Assembly: GCA_001599975.1 (NCBI GenBank)
Contig: BCIO01000005.1
Location: 1,736,001 to 1,800,000 of the forward strand
Length of the DNA stretch: 64,000 bases
Direction of reading: 5' to 3'
From: Cystobasidiopsis lactophilus
Taxonomy: Eukaryota > Basidiomycota > Agaricostilbomycetes > Agaricostilbales > Chionosphaeraceae
Positions 1 to 11,628 of the stretch are shown here, in pieces (position 1 is the first letter of the stretch; every line of letters begins with the position of its first letter). The notes beneath the pieces are model-generated. The model had not been told where the DNA came from. It ran no database searches and was given only the letters and a program-made list of their open reading frames with translations. Both the position numbers and the translations under genes were made by a program.

Positions 1-673
<673 letters not shown>

Positions 674-1992
674 ATGGTTTTGGACTTTGGTTTTGAAGCC
701 GGCAGAGTCGCGCTCATCAGTGCGGGCGCTTCACTGTCTTCGCGTGTTGCCCTCGGCTGACGAACTGCCACAGCGGGGGTAGGCGCCATTGCGCAATTCT
801 CTGATTAGCTTGTGCTGAGCCAGACCTTAGGCCGCCAGTGGTATGGGCCGAGCGTGCACTCTGCTTTGTGCCAAGGCAGGCCTCAAGCTGGTGTTGGTGG
901 ATCTCAATGGTTCTTGCGGATTCCTTACAATGCCCATGAAGGACAGCACTTAACTCCGAGCTGGCCCAGCCAAAGGACTGGCGCAAGTCGCCGAGGATAC
1001 GGGATTGCCCAGCGAGAACCTGCTCGTCCAGCCTTTGGATGTTACCGACGACAAAGCCGTGACAGGGCTCTTCGAAAAAGTGGAAGCGACATTCGGCTAC
1101 TTGTCGTATGCCATCAACGCAGCTGGTGTGGGTGAGAAGAAGTACGGCTTTTTGCTTGACACCAAGTCAGAGGACGCCGACTGGCTGTTCGCCATTAACA
1201 CGCGCTCGCTCTCCAATTTTTGTCGACACGAAATTGCCTTGATGAGAAAGAATCCAAGGAGGGGCACGTATGGTGACGAAAGAGGCTCGATAGTCAACTT
1301 CGGCGTGGGTCTGCAGATTGAAGCGCTGAGTTCAGCTGCTGACGTTTTTCTGAGGGCAGTCGTACGCGTCTGAACACGGTAAGAGGATGGAAAATTCTGT
1401 TTGTATCCATACTCATGACAGGGGCTCCGCGCTCCCAACAATCGATAGGTGGCATGGGCATCACACCCAACTATACCGCCTCGAAATTTGCTGTCCTCGG
1501 CTTCACTAAGACGATGGCAATCGGATACGGTCCAGAAGGAATCCGAGTGAATGCAGTACTTCCCGGTGTGATAGATGTAAGTGACGCGCGTGCATGGGAC
1601 TCAAGAGCGACACTGATGGTGGCAAAAAGACCCCAATGGTGGGCCCCGAGTATAAAACCGAGTAGGGAGCGCGCCGGTTTGCGTGCCACTCTCGCAGCTC
1701 ACAACACCATTTTTTCAGCGCTTTCAAAGCTTCTATCCCACTTGGTCGATGGGGGGATCCTTCTGAGGTCGGCTACTCGGTCATGTTTCTGCTTTCTCCT
1801 CGAGCCTCCCTTATCAACGGTGTGGGCTTATAGTGAGTCATGTTTCGATATGCTTTACGATCCGAGAGAGCTCATTGCTCTCGCAGTGTCGACGGTGGTT
1901 TGGTGCGTAACGAATCCTTGGCTTCCGACGAAGAGCTGATCTTCTTAGGTCATTATGCAGGACTGTCATTGAACAAAAGTAGGACTGGGTAG
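674..1992 (+). CDS. Short-chain dehydrogenase/reductase, copy A (287 aa, 9 exons)
   Basis: NAD(P)-dependent oxidoreductase of the classical SDR family; substrate unknown. Exons by my reading: 674-719, 774-778, 831-909, 970-1304, 1360-1378, 1449-1576, 1630-1661, 1719-1832, 1887-1992. They sum to 864 nt, an exact multiple of three. The product has the cofactor motif TGAASGMG, NAAG, a catalytic serine in FGSYAS, YTASK (catalytic Tyr and Lys), PGVIDTPM and the C-terminal LYVDGG. The 5-nt exon CGGGG supplies T-G of the cofactor motif, and the 19-nt exon carries the serine. Skipping either shifts the frame. The C-terminal tail is 18 residues longer than in copy B, its tandem neighbour. Naive ORF reading makes this locus look broken, but with these splices it is intact. 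Confidence 0.85.
774..778 (+). other. 5-nt microexon of SDR-A
   Basis: CGGGG lies between CCACAG (acceptor) and GTAGGC (donor). It joins ATC A to GCC GCC AGT and yields I-T-G-A-A-S-G-M-G, the Rossmann glycine motif. Without it the frame is lost. Confidence 0.75.
1360..1378 (+). other. 19-nt microexon of SDR-A
   Basis: It lies between GGGCAG (acceptor) and GTAAGA (donor). It encodes SYASEH and the first base of the next codon, giving FGSYASEHGGMG, where classical SDRs keep the catalytic serine. The exon in SDR-B has the same length and position. Confidence 0.75.
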
Positions 1993-2309
1993 ACCTGATG
2001 GATACATATTACCTGGAATACAAGCTGCTCCAGCCGACCGCCCGAAGGTGCCAGCGGATGGTGGCGATTTTCGCTCGTGATGCGCAAGACTCAAGTCCAG
2101 TCTAGGTCGACCACCACACTACTACTACCATCACAGACCCCCTGTCTCGCCTTAAGCAGTGTCCGCTACTAGTTCCTTTCGAGGAATGTGCCCTTCTCTG
2201 AGGTGCGATAGTTGCGGTTGGCCGCGCCTCGTCGGACCGGTGGCAATTGCGGATGCCGTGCCTTCCCATCTCCCTGCCTTTGATGCTCTCCGCTGTGCCG
2301 GCTTGAACG
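1993..2309. other. Spacer between SDR-A and SDR-B
   Basis: 317 bp that must contain the SDR-A terminator and the SDR-B promoter. No gene or repeat is seen, and it does not obviously resemble the region upstream of SDR-A. Confidence 0.4.
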
Positions 2310-3559
2310 ATGGGTCTGGACTTTGGTTTTGAAGCTGGCAGAGTCGTGGTCATCAGTGCGGGCGCTTTGCTGATCGGTTTCGTTGTTGCCGGCGCTGACT
2401 AGTCGCAAAAGCTGGGGTAAGCGCCAGTGTGCGGTTGCTCTCCTAGCTCGCCCTCAGAGAGGAGTTTAGGCTGCCAGTGGTCTGGGCAGAGCATGCACTC
2501 TCCTGTGTGCCAAGGCAGGCCTCAAATTGGTCCTGGTCGATCTCAATGGTTGGTGGCCCTTCCTTCCCGTGATTGACGAATAGTGTTAATATCGGTACTC
2601 TCTAGCCAAAGGTCTGGAAGATGTCGCCAAGAACACAGGCTTGACCAGCGAGAACTTGCTCCTTCAGGCGATGGACATCACGGACGACAAAGCGGTGGCG
2701 GCGCTTTTTGGGAAAGTCGAAGAAACGTTTGGCTCCCTGTCATACGCGATCAACGCCGCTGGTGTGACCGAAAAGAAGCTGGGCTTCTTGCTTGACACCA
2801 CGCCCGAGGACGCGGATTGGCTCTTTGCTATCAACACGCGCGCATTGACAAATTTCTGTCGGCACGAGATCGCCTTGATGAAGAAGAACCCTAAGCGAGG
2901 CACGTATGGTGACGAAAGAGGTTCGATTGTCAACTTCGGTGTACGTTTAACCAAAAGGCTCCCCATGATCAAGCTGATTCGGTGAGAGCAGTCCTTTTCT
3001 TCCGAGCACGGTAGGAGGCTTCCGGCTCCCGAGAGCACACGAGACTTATGCATGAGTGCATCTACACTGACAGGCGGCGCCGGAACCACGCCGAATTATA
3101 CCGCCTCAAAATTCGCTGTCCTTGGCTACACCAAGACGATGGCGCTCGGCTATGGCCCAGAGGGAATCCGAGTCAACGCGGTACTTCCTGGAGTTATGGA
3201 TGTAAGTTGTGTTTCTGTTCACCTTGATGGTGTGGGATTCATCAGGGCAAAGACGCCGATGGTTGGGCCCGAGTTCCGAATCGAGTATGTCACATTGTCT
3301 CGCCCGTTGACGCCACCTCCTTAAGCACCGTTCCACAGTGCTGTTAGAGCTGCCATTCCGCTTGGGAGATGGGGAAACCCAGAAGAGGTTGGTTATTCGG
3401 TGATGTTTTTGCTCTCGCCCCGCGCCTCGCTCGTCAACGGGGTGGGCTTATAGTGAGTCCTTCGTGTCCAGTGCTCTCCCGTTGGGCGTATCTGAATATG
3501 CTCACAGTGTGGACGGTGGAATGGTGCGTTGCAATCTACTTCATCAGCCAAGGAGCTGA
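2310..3559 (+). CDS. Short-chain dehydrogenase/reductase, copy B (269 aa, 9 exons)
   Basis: Tandem paralogue of SDR-A. Exons: 2310-2355, 2412-2416, 2470-2548, 2606-2940, 2992-3010, 3074-3201, 3253-3284, 3339-3452, 3508-3559, summing to 810 nt, a multiple of three. Exons 1-8 have exactly the same lengths as in copy A (46, 5, 79, 335, 19, 128, 32, 114); only the last differs (52 against 106). Motifs: ITGAASGLG, NAAG, FGSFSSEHGG (serine), YTASK, PGVMDTPMVGPEF, PLGRWGNPEE, LYVDGGMV. The introns are diverged in sequence but sit at identical places, so the duplication copied the gene with its introns. Substrate unknown. Confidence 0.85.
2412..2416 (+). other. 5-nt microexon of SDR-B
   Basis: CTGGG lies between GCAAAAG (acceptor) and GTAAGC (strong donor) and gives I-T-G-A-A-S-G-L-G. 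A 14-nt alternative using the upstream acceptor GACTAG would also stay in frame but would replace the normal ITG with extra residues. Confidence 0.72.
2992..3010 (+). other. 19-nt microexon of SDR-B
   Basis: It lies between GAGCAG and GTAGGA and encodes SFSSEH, the catalytic-serine segment, exactly matching the copy A exon in length and phase. Confidence 0.75.
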
Positions 3560-3675
3560 ATCGCTTCTGCGCACCAGGACTGCCATTAAGCGCAAATGGA
3601 AAGGGATAGATGTCTGCAATAATACAAGCACGACCGTGACGACCCAGATAGATCAAGCCAGTCGTTCACCGTGAC

Positions 3676-5571
3676 CTATTCGGCCAAAAGCTCGGTTGCC
3701 TCCTTCAGCCTGTCAAGCGCGTGCTTGAAGTTGTTCTCGCCAACAAGGTCATTGGATTGTCTGCGCATGCGAGCGCTCGATTAGGCCAAGAAGATGATAA
3801 GACGTGAATCGCTGCTTACTGAATATGCGCAATCGCTTGGCTGTAGTTAGCCTTCCATCGCTCGTCCCCCCAAAAGCCAGCCCGCCGTTCTGGCGACCAG
3901 CTGGCCAGTGTTGCAATGGAGTCTTGGTCGATCTGCACGATCTTCAAGTAATCGACCACCGACTTGAGATTGCCTCGGACTCTCAATGCCCGCAATTGCT
4001 CGTCTAACTTCAGATCCTCCAAGTCTTCCAGAGTAAAGGGAAGATTGTCTGACGTTAAAACGGAGGGGGACGAAGCCGGGAGAGCTGGTCTCTTGAATGA
4101 ATGTCGAACAGGGCTTCCCGGTGAACGCTTCCGTTTCGGTGGACTAGTCAAACCGGTCGGCTTAAGGGGCGAGGTGTGTGATGCCTGAGAGGAGTTTGAG
4201 GAGGTGGTGGTAGGGATGAGGCCAGAGGGTGTCAGCTCGAATAGAGCCGCGGGCGATGCTAGGCCGCCTGGGTTGGATCCAACGGGAGGAGCGGAAGGAA
4301 GTCGGGATGCTTTTGACCACAAGCTAGAGGATGGATGGACTGGGGTGGAGGCTCGAGACAGGGTTGATGTGGACGCCACAGGCTGTTGGCTCACGACAGC
4401 GGCTGGGCTTGGGCGAATTATCGAAGAGGGCGCGGCCTGCGGCTCGATGATCCCCAACTCTTCCAACTTTGCCCGAGACTTGAAGTAGAAGATAAAGACA
4501 AGGTAGGGCGCGTCGGCTTCGATAGTCCAAGGTACGAACTGTAAGCATGGAAGGTTCACTTCTGACCACGCTGATCAAGTCGAGAACGCTCACCTTGTCT
4601 TCGCTAACGTTCGGGTGAACGTAATTAGGCTCTGCCCGCATGGTCCTTTTGCAGAACATCAGAGTCTGTGTTCAGCACCCGTACCCGGGAAGCTCACTGG
4701 TTGTTCCCAAAGCTGGCAAAGTGCGTGTGGTCTTTGTGGAAGCCAGCAAGGTTGACATTGTCCGGCCTGAACTTGCCCAGATCCTTTATTTCGTTCGTCT
4801 TCGTCGCTTCGCGAGTGTTGGTCTGCTTTGGCGGCTCCAAGCTCGGCCGGGCCCGGTAGCATTCCAACTTTATCGACGAATGCGCATGCTCAGAATAGTC
4901 GTATTTTGGTATGTTATGCAGGCGGCGGGGCTTAGAGCGGCGGTCCTTGCGTGAAGATGACGCCGACGGATCGGTCATTCTGGGAGAGAACTGGAACGGT
5001 CGAAACTTGACGGTGTCGGATCCCGGATTGTTGATGTCGGGGTAGAGGGAGGTTTCGAAGAAGGGTTCCTCTTCGTTGTGGACAGAGATAATGGGGATGC
5101 TGGCTCCGTTGACATACACATATACCTCGCGGGCGGGCCAAGTGGCTTCATCGTGAGGGTCCACTTCGCCCTCGTTCCCGCCGACTGGGAACTGCAAAGA
5201 GTTGTCGGGAGCGCCAGGCCTCTTCTGATCAATCGACAGCGCAAAGTATCTGAGCCAATGGGAAGCGCCAAGAATGTCAGCGCTAGGCTTTGGGCGGCCG
5301 ACTTTCATCGAACGCAAGACCCTTACGGCTGCTCATCGTCCACAGCAATGAATCCGCTGATCACTCGAACAGGATGCTTCTTTTTAGACAGTTTGAGCCG
5401 AGGGTCGTCCCGCACTTCGTTCTCCACAGCATGCAAGGGTTGGGCCTGCCAATGCTCGGGGGAGCGAAAGTCGTCGTTCAATGGCCTGGACGCGGTGGTG
5501 AGCAACGAGCAATGGAGGTACTCCTGCTCGTAAACGAGCGAATGGGGCAAAGGGGCGGAGGAGGGCGGCAT
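3676..5571 (-). CDS. Fungal protein with a DUF7918-like domain, function unknown
   Basis: Multi-exon gene starting MPPSSAPLPHS at 5571 and ending KEATELLAE-stop at 3676. The N-terminal half reads VISGFIAVDDEQP, YFALSIDQK, VYVYVNGASIP, VKFRPFQFS and SIKLECYRAR, followed by PYLVFIFYFKSRAKLEELGI. The order (beta-rich region, a short IKLECYRAR strand, then a FIF-Y-KSR helix) resembles DUF7918 proteins of basidiomycetes; this is memory-based and not proven. Next come a Pro/Ser-rich linker, a basic PPKRKRSP stretch that could be a nuclear signal, and a C-terminal region (about 90 aa) with FTLEDLEDLKLDEQLRALR. Introns: GTAAGG at about 5329 (phase 2), two introns around a 10-nt exon (4594-4603), and one before the last exon. 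Other junctions are uncertain. Confidence 0.6.
4594..4603 (-). other. 10-nt microexon in the DUF7918-like gene
   Basis: CGAAGACAAG (minus strand) lies between GTTAG and GTGAGC. It joins FGNN-CA (phase 2) to FVPWTIEADAP as H-E-D-K. The only shorter choice would be a 32-nt intron that runs into a stop. Confidence 0.5.
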
Positions 5572-5723
5572 TCTTGAGGGCGGCTGCTTGAGCGCAAGGA
5601 ATTTGGAGTGGCACCGCACAGTTCGACTGAGAGTTTGTCACTTTTGTGGTTGCAGCTTTCTCAGCTGGAGATCTCTCTAGAGTCCTCCCTTTGTATACGA
5701 TATCCTATCCCACCAACCGCTGC

Positions 5724-7701
5724 CTAGCCCAAGATGCGGACAGCCCGATCCAGACCAGCGACGACCAGCTGCTTTCCAGCCCAGGCGGCCGCGGTGAGCT
5801 CCGCGGCGTTGTCCTCGAACGTGAAAAGTGGCGCGTCCCAGTGCTTATTTTGGAAGACGCGGGCCGAGGTGCCGAGCTCTGCCAAGTACTGAGCCGAAGG
5901 GTCCCAGGCGACGGCGCCAACGACGGCAGTCTCGGAGGAAGCCTTGACGCTGGCGCTAAGGCGCAGCTTGCGGAGGTCCCAGATGTTGGTCGAGCTGCCC
6001 GGGTTGGCGGCGGAGGCGGCCAGGAGGTAGCCGTTCTCGGAGAAAGAGATGGACGAGGTGGACCCGCTGGCCTCTGGGTTCTCGAAGGTCTGGGCGGGCT
6101 TGCCGCTTTTAGTGTCGACGATGATCAAGGAGGACTGGGTGGTGCCGACAGCGAAGATGACGCCGTCGGGGTGGAAGGCGATCGCGGTGCCGCCGACGCC
6201 CTCGCCCAGCGAGCCGGAGAGCAGCACAGCGGGGTTGGCCGGGTCCTCGACATCGTACATGGCCCAGGTGCCATCCAAAGAGGTAGAAGCGAGGATGGAC
6301 TTGGATGGGTGGATGGCCAAGGCGGTGACCTCGTCCGAGTGCTGGGTGAGAGTGGCGCCGGCAGCGTAGGCCGACTTGGAGCGGCTCTTGGCGTCGGTGG
6401 GCGCCCAGAAGCGAACGGTCTTGTCCTGGGAAGCGGAAACGAGCAGCTGAGGTAGCGCGTCCGAGTCTGCGGCAGGCTGGTCGACAAAAAGGGCGGCGGT
6501 GACCTTCTTGCCGTGGCCTTTGAGGGTGGCAATGGTCTTCTTGGTGGCCGTGTCGTAGACTTGGACGTTCTTGTCGAGACCGCCGGTGAGGATGAGGGAG
6601 CCGGCCTTGGCGACGTCCAGGCTGGAGATGCCGGGCGGCTTGGTGGAGTGGAGCGAGGTGATGTCCTCCTTTTGAGCGAAAGCCTTGACCTGATCCGGCG
6701 TGCTGTCCTCGGCCGAGACCTTTCTCTTCTTTCGGACGGCAGACAAGCTGTGGGTTTGTCCACAATATCAGATCTAAAGCACTGATAGGGTGCAGACTCT
6801 CAACCCACCTTTCAGCTGTCGCGTTCACTCTGGCCAGAGCGGACCCAGTCAAGCCCTCGGCCTGGGCGGGAGCGTCCACCTCCATCTCCGAGTCGCCGCC
6901 GGCAGCCGCACCACCGTTGGAGGGCGCCAGGCCCAAGGTGGCCTGCACATTGGCCAGCGCCTCCCTGGCCTCGTCCCGCTCGCGCATGAGGCGGGCGAGA
7001 ACGCGGACCGAGGCGTCCTCCTTGTACAGGGCGTGCGAAAGCTCTTGCCTGAGCTGGGCGGCGGTCCGGCGCAGCTCGTGGGTCTCAAGCATGGACGAGT
7101 CCCATTCGTTTTGGAGGGCGTGGAGCATGGCCGGGATGGAGGTGAAGGTGGGTGGCCGGGGCGGCGCTGCTGGTGCCGAGGGAGCTATACAAGAAGCAGC
7201 AGCAGTCAGCATCAATGGCCTTTAGAAGCAACAGAGGGATGTGAGGCGTGTAAAGGGTCAGAAGAGAAAAGTGTTGGAATCAAGTTTTAAAAGTCATAAT
7301 CAGCCTTCTAGTCCTTTGATATTTTGGCGTTTGTGAGTTCATCTTGTGTGTGTGTGATGGCGCAGGAGGCCAGGGGCAGGGAGGAGGGAAGCCAAAAGGG
7401 GGAACGGAGCCTCACAAGTCTTGATGTCTACCAAATCGTCGGCGGACAGCTGCTCGCCCGTCACTGGGTCCTTGCCATCGTTCTCCCTGTGCGACCAACG
7501 GACCACCGATGAGCTTGTGCGCTCGTAGAGGGCAATCACGGCAACGCACTTGATGTACTTGAGGATCAGGTCCTTTTCGTAAACGAGGCCGGAAAGTTTT
7601 GAGACGACGGGCACGACTGGGGGAGCGCCGCTGACTGCTTCCAGGGTCAGCCTAGGGCCATCTGCAGCCTCAACAACCGCCAACGCACTTGCACAAAACA
7701 T
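5724..7701 (-). CDS. PRP19: Pre-mRNA-processing factor 19 (Prp19), U-box/WD40 ubiquitin ligase
   Basis: Core of the nineteen complex that stabilises the activated spliceosome; U-box E3 ligase in the nucleus. Starts MFCASALAV at 7701. Exon 1 plus exon 2 form the U-box (GLVYEKDLILKYI, then DGKDPVTGEQL). Next come the Prp19 motif (PPRPPTFTSIPAMLHALQNE), a coiled coil (HELRRTAAQLRQELSHALY, VLARLMRERDEAREAL) for tetramer assembly, a basic SAVRKKRK patch, and a C-terminal WD40 propeller beginning ITSLHSTKPPGI. Introns, all GT-AG: 7549-7487, 7415-7185, 6808-6748. The largest exon holds the whole propeller and ends AVRILG-stop. Length and domain order are typical. Confidence 0.95.
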
Positions 7702-7925
7702 CTTGGCTCGCTGCTGCACTCGACGGCGTCGGTTTCTGGTTCGAGCTCCGCTTTGGAGGCCTGGGGCCGGTGGTGGTTTGATTCCCGAAAAAGTTTTGCC
7801 CAATTACAAGGAGTAGAGAAGCGTGCTAGAAGGAAAGAGAGGGGAGAGACAGAAACAAGGGGGAGAGCTGCATGGATGTTATGCTTTTGGGGAGGACGCG
7901 AACGACATTAATCCTCTCGCTTGCT

Positions 7926-9362
7926 TTAGGCAGCCGCGACGGCGCCGTTGGGGCACTCGCGGGACAGACTGTGAGGTTATTAGTTGCGTTCAGACTGGGT
8001 CAGAGGGAAAGCGGCTCACTGTCCTTCTTGGTGGCACTGCAGAGAGAAAACTCTTAGTGCAGCCCAAGGTCAACGCCAATGGCACTCACAGTGTAGCACG
8101 ACTTGGTCGCGGGAGACGAGCAGTCCCTAGAGATGTGTCCCTCCTGATGATTTGCAACCCGTTAGCCACGGTGCAGGCTCAGGAAGAACGAGACTAACCT
8201 CGCCGCAGTTCTGCAGAAAGTGACCTGTCAGTCTTGAGCCTTCGGCCACCAAAGACAATGACTCACGTAGCACTTCTGAGGGCGACGGCCGAAGCTGCCG
8301 AAGCTGTTGCCACCATCGCCGCCAGAAGCGCCTCCGCCGTAGCCGGATCGTGGCGAAGTGCAGCTGTGAGCGCCAAACTTATGAGCTCGCTTTGAGCACA
8401 GGTGGTGTCGGCACTCACTCTCGGCTCATGTGGCCAGTGCCATTGCAGCTAAAAGAGACAGCTTCAGTCAAGTTGGCGCGGGCGAAGGGAAGCTGCTCAC
8501 TTGTAGCACACGATGGAGCTGTTGCTCCTGCCAAAGCTGCCGCCGTACGAGCCGCCGCTGGCAGCTTGAGGGCAGTCCCTAGCCAAATGGTCGGCTTGGC
8601 CGCAGGTGTAGCAGGTTCGGCCTGCGGAGGGTCAAAGTAGCAATTGAGTGACGTGAACCCGGAACGCGCATGCGAGGTTCCGCACTCGAGCCGTAAGAAG
8701 AGAAACCGGTGCTGCCGCCAGTCGGGCACTCCCTTGCGATCTGTTAGGCCACATTGAGCATGCTTGAAGCTACAAAAGGCGGAAGAGGAACACCAACGTG
8801 GCCTTCTTCGCCGCACTTGTTGCAGGTCCTAGATGGCCAAGGGAGAGCGGGTCAGCATTCCTTGCAGTCAGTGCGCCTTCATAGGGAAAGGAGTATACTT
8901 GGCTACAGCATGCGAGACACAATTCAAAATCTAACGAGGTGGGTGGACTGAAGCAAGCCTACGTTTGGGAGGCTCGGGGCACGCAGCGACGACGCTGTTC
9001 GAGGCACTTTGTTCGACACTGATTCTGACAAACAGCAATAGCAGTGCTCACTGATCAGTGCCACCGCAGTTGTAGCACTCTGTCAACGCCAAAAGAGAAC
9101 GTCAGGCCTTCGAAAGTAAGTTTGGCGGATCTTGCATGAACTGACTCTTCTCGGCCGTAGGGCAGTCGCGCGCTGTGAGCCAGGGATGCCTCGTAAGCTT
9201 TCACCACCTCGACCCAGGGGCTTGGACACTTGCAGATGTGGTCGCTCTGGCCGCAGTCTGTGTGACAGCAAAGCAAGACGAAAATTTCAGGCAGATTCTC
9301 AAGAGCCAAGCCAGCTCGCTCTGGCAGGCGTCGCGCGTACTGTAGCAGTTTCTTGAAGACAT
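7926..9362 (-). CDS. CNBP/Gis2/Byr3-type zinc-knuckle nucleic-acid-binding protein
   Basis: Small cytosolic protein built almost only of CCHC knuckles (C-x2-C-x4-H-x4-C); relatives bind single-stranded RNA/DNA and affect translation. Starts MSSRNCY at 9362 and ends SRECPNGAVAAA-stop. About seven knuckles can be read across many short exons: CYNCGQSDHISRDCP, CYNCGGTDH, CNKCGEEGH, CYTCGQADHLARDCP, CNGTGHMSREC, CNHQEGHISRDC and a last SRECP. Between them are Gly/Ser-rich linkers (GGSYGGSFGRSNSS, SGYGGGASGGDGG). One intron near 9228 has a GC donor (T|GCAAGT): only this choice gives HISRDCP, while GT use at the next site breaks the knuckle. Exact borders of the middle exons are not all fixed. Divergent from the Nudix gene over 139 bp. 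Confidence 0.85.
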
Positions 9363-9501
9363 CTTGTGGTCACAAAGTGGGAGTTCTTGGTGGGTTCGAG
9401 AGAACGAGCCGCCCGAGCGGAGGTCCACCGAAACTTTTGCAAGGGGACGAAGTGCTGGTCAATCTGCAGCAGCCAAACTGTCTACCTTCCGGAGGGCGTC
9501 A
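9363..9501. promoter_or_regulatory. Short shared promoter region, zinc-knuckle gene / Nudix gene
   Basis: 139 bp between two divergent ATGs, so the two promoters must overlap. No clear motif picked out. Confidence 0.45.
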
Positions 9502-11373
9502 ATGGCGTCGCTCAGTGACAGGCTGCACACGGCCCTGCTCACCGTCCACTCGACGCCGGCCCGACTGATCGTGCCGCCGCTGAGCTCGAACTTGGGTGCC
9601 TCCACACCGAGCCTCGGGTCCAACTATGTCGCCGCTAGCACCCAGTCCTCCGCTGTTAAACAGCCAGCGTGCTCTGTGGCCATCAGTGCGTCTATGGCTT
9701 GCTTCCGGATCGCTCAGATCGCTGACAATCCGCATGCGTTTTCCGCTGCAGTCCTCCGAGTCCGGCCTAGCGATGCATCCCCTTCTCTAAACCAGCACCA
9801 CTTTGCTTCGGCTACTTCAACACCTCAAACTGGTAGCCCTACGTTCTTGGCATCGCCTTTACCATCAAGTCCCATCGAGCGACAGGCTTCCGTAACGCCC
9901 CAGTCGACTTCCGTCGCTAGCCAGATCACCTCCTTCTTCAGCCAGTCTTGGGTCCGGAATGGCACGCCGGAGGCTCTATTCATTAAACGGGCAACCAGGC
10001 CAAAAGATCGCTGGAGCGCCCATGTTTGTCCACTCCAACTGGTCCCTGTTTACCCCGCTTTGCTTTGAACTCAGAATTCGGCCGCTCCAGATTGCTTTTC
10101 CTGGAGGACGGCAGGATCCAGAAGACGAGGGGCCATCCGTGCGGCCTTTTACCTGGAGCTTTGCGATTGGATTCTGCTGATACCAAGTGAGCCGAACAGT
10201 TTACCGCACTCAGGGAGACCTGGGAAGAAGTTGGCATCGACCTCTGTGAAAGAGATTACATTCCGATAGGCCAGCTGGACGACCGGGAGATTACGTCAAG
10301 CTTGGGAAAGCGGCTACTCATGATTCTAAGTCCCTTCGGTTCGTTGCCGTGGCTCCGCTGTATTGGCACCGTGCTCATCGAGATCTGCTTTCAATTCAGT
10401 ATACTTGCACACTGGGAAGGAGACCCCGATCCCGGATCTACAGGCGGAAGAGGTGGCGTCGGCGCACTGGGTGCCACTGTCTCATCGTAAGCGCTTGCCT
10501 TCGCTTTTAGACCAACGTCGTGTCTCAGGATGGGTTGTTTTGCCTTGCAGTCCAATTGCCTGACGTACGGTGGGGCGATGTCTCCGTCGACTTGGGCTCG
10601 CGCCTGGCACCTAAAAGCATCATCGTTCGAAATGCCCTCAGAATGCTAATCGGGCAAATGCACTTCAGGTTTGTCTCCTTCTCCTTTGGGCTTCGTCACT
10701 GCTCACGATTGACCTCAGGTGTATCTTGCTTCCTAATGAGCCGATCGCGGTGTCCTCCTTCGAGCACTCTGTCGAAGCTGGCCCACAGCCAGACCTGCGC
10801 CTCTGGGGTCTTACTCTAGGACTCTGCCTCGACCTAATCTCCCACATGTCCTCCTCGTTTACCGACCCAGCCAACCCGGCGCTAAATCCTTCACCCGCCA
10901 CCTATCCCTTCTTGGAGCAAATCCCATCGTCAGCGGGCGCCACCCCCTTTCCATCTCGGCCCAACAGCTCTAACTCCTCGCACGCTGGTGGTGCATTCAC
11001 TCCTCGGTCGCGGTCAGACACCGGCTCTTCCATCTTTGGCACCGAACCGCCCCCTGCCGCCGTCTCTCGTGCGCCAGCTTTGGCATCGGTTATGCCCCGT
11101 TTTGAAGGCGCTGACCTCAACCTGTGGCTGTGGATCTTCTCTTGGCGGTACCGTCGCCATATGCGGAGTTGGGACGCCGCCAGCTCGACCCAAGCCGACC
11201 GCAGGGTCAACTGGGCAGGCATGGCCCTGTCCAGCTTTTACGCCGCGTTGAGGAGGGCGCTTGTCGTCTCCATTGTCATCCGAGCTCTCGTTGTGCTCGG
11301 AGGGATGTCCACAGCAATAGCGTGGGCGCTGCGGAAGTGGAAGGAGTCGAAGGCGAGGCGGCGGCTAATTTGA
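9502..11373 (+). CDS. Nudix hydrolase with long C-terminal extension and predicted membrane tail
   Basis: Hydrolase of nucleoside-diphosphate-linked substrates, most like the CoA/NADH pyrophosphatase-type fungal Nudix proteins. Starts MASLSDRLHTALL at 9502. The N-terminal Ser/Thr-rich stretch is followed by GTPEALFIKRA and the Nudix box IAFPGGRQDPEDEGPS joined by an intron (donor GTGCGG) to FTALRETWEEVGIDL. Then come SPFVYLHTG, EEVASAHWVPLS, LGSRLAPKSIIVRNALRML, MHFRCILLPNE and LRLWGLTLGLCLD, the usual C-terminal blocks. After the domain are a Pro/Ser-rich linker, LNLWLWIFSWRYRRHMRSWD and one hydrophobic segment (VVSIVIRALVVLGGMSTAIA, about 11256-11325) before a basic end, suggesting tail anchoring. 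At least five introns. Confidence 0.85.
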
Positions 11374-11628
11374 AGGCAAAAGGGTTCCAACTCGTGTGAA
11401 CGCCATTACATGTATTTCTCCTTATTACAGCCCCTCTCGATCAGAATGAGGTGCATTCTAAATTGTTTAATGCCCAAGAAGAACGAAAACTCTGCGGTAT
11501 GCGAGATGGAGAGATGCGTCACCGTATCTCGGCTTGGATGCAAGCCTCAAGGAGAGCCAACATGCCGCCGCGATCGATGCGCTCTCTGACAATATAAGCG
11601 AGCTCGTGGACACTGAGAACAAGGACAG
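11374..11628. other. Convergent 3' spacer, Nudix / Spc7
   Basis: 255 bp between two stop codons holding both 3' ends. No further gene seen. Confidence 0.4.

Noticed and set aside
720-830. Apparent GC-donor intron or pseudogene break at the start of SDR-A (same in SDR-B)
   Set aside because: With a 5-nt exon all junctions are canonical GT-AG and the protein reads ITGAASG, so no unusual donor or decay is needed.
4604-4711. A 32-nt intron or non-canonical TG-AG intron in the DUF7918-like gene
   Set aside because: Too short and out of frame; a longer intron ending GTTAG followed by a 10-nt exon is canonical and in frame.
6109-7215. Long minus-strand frame overlapping the Prp19 gene
   Set aside because: It follows Prp19 only up to the third intron, then runs in a shifted frame rich in Arg/His/Pro, typical of a shadow.
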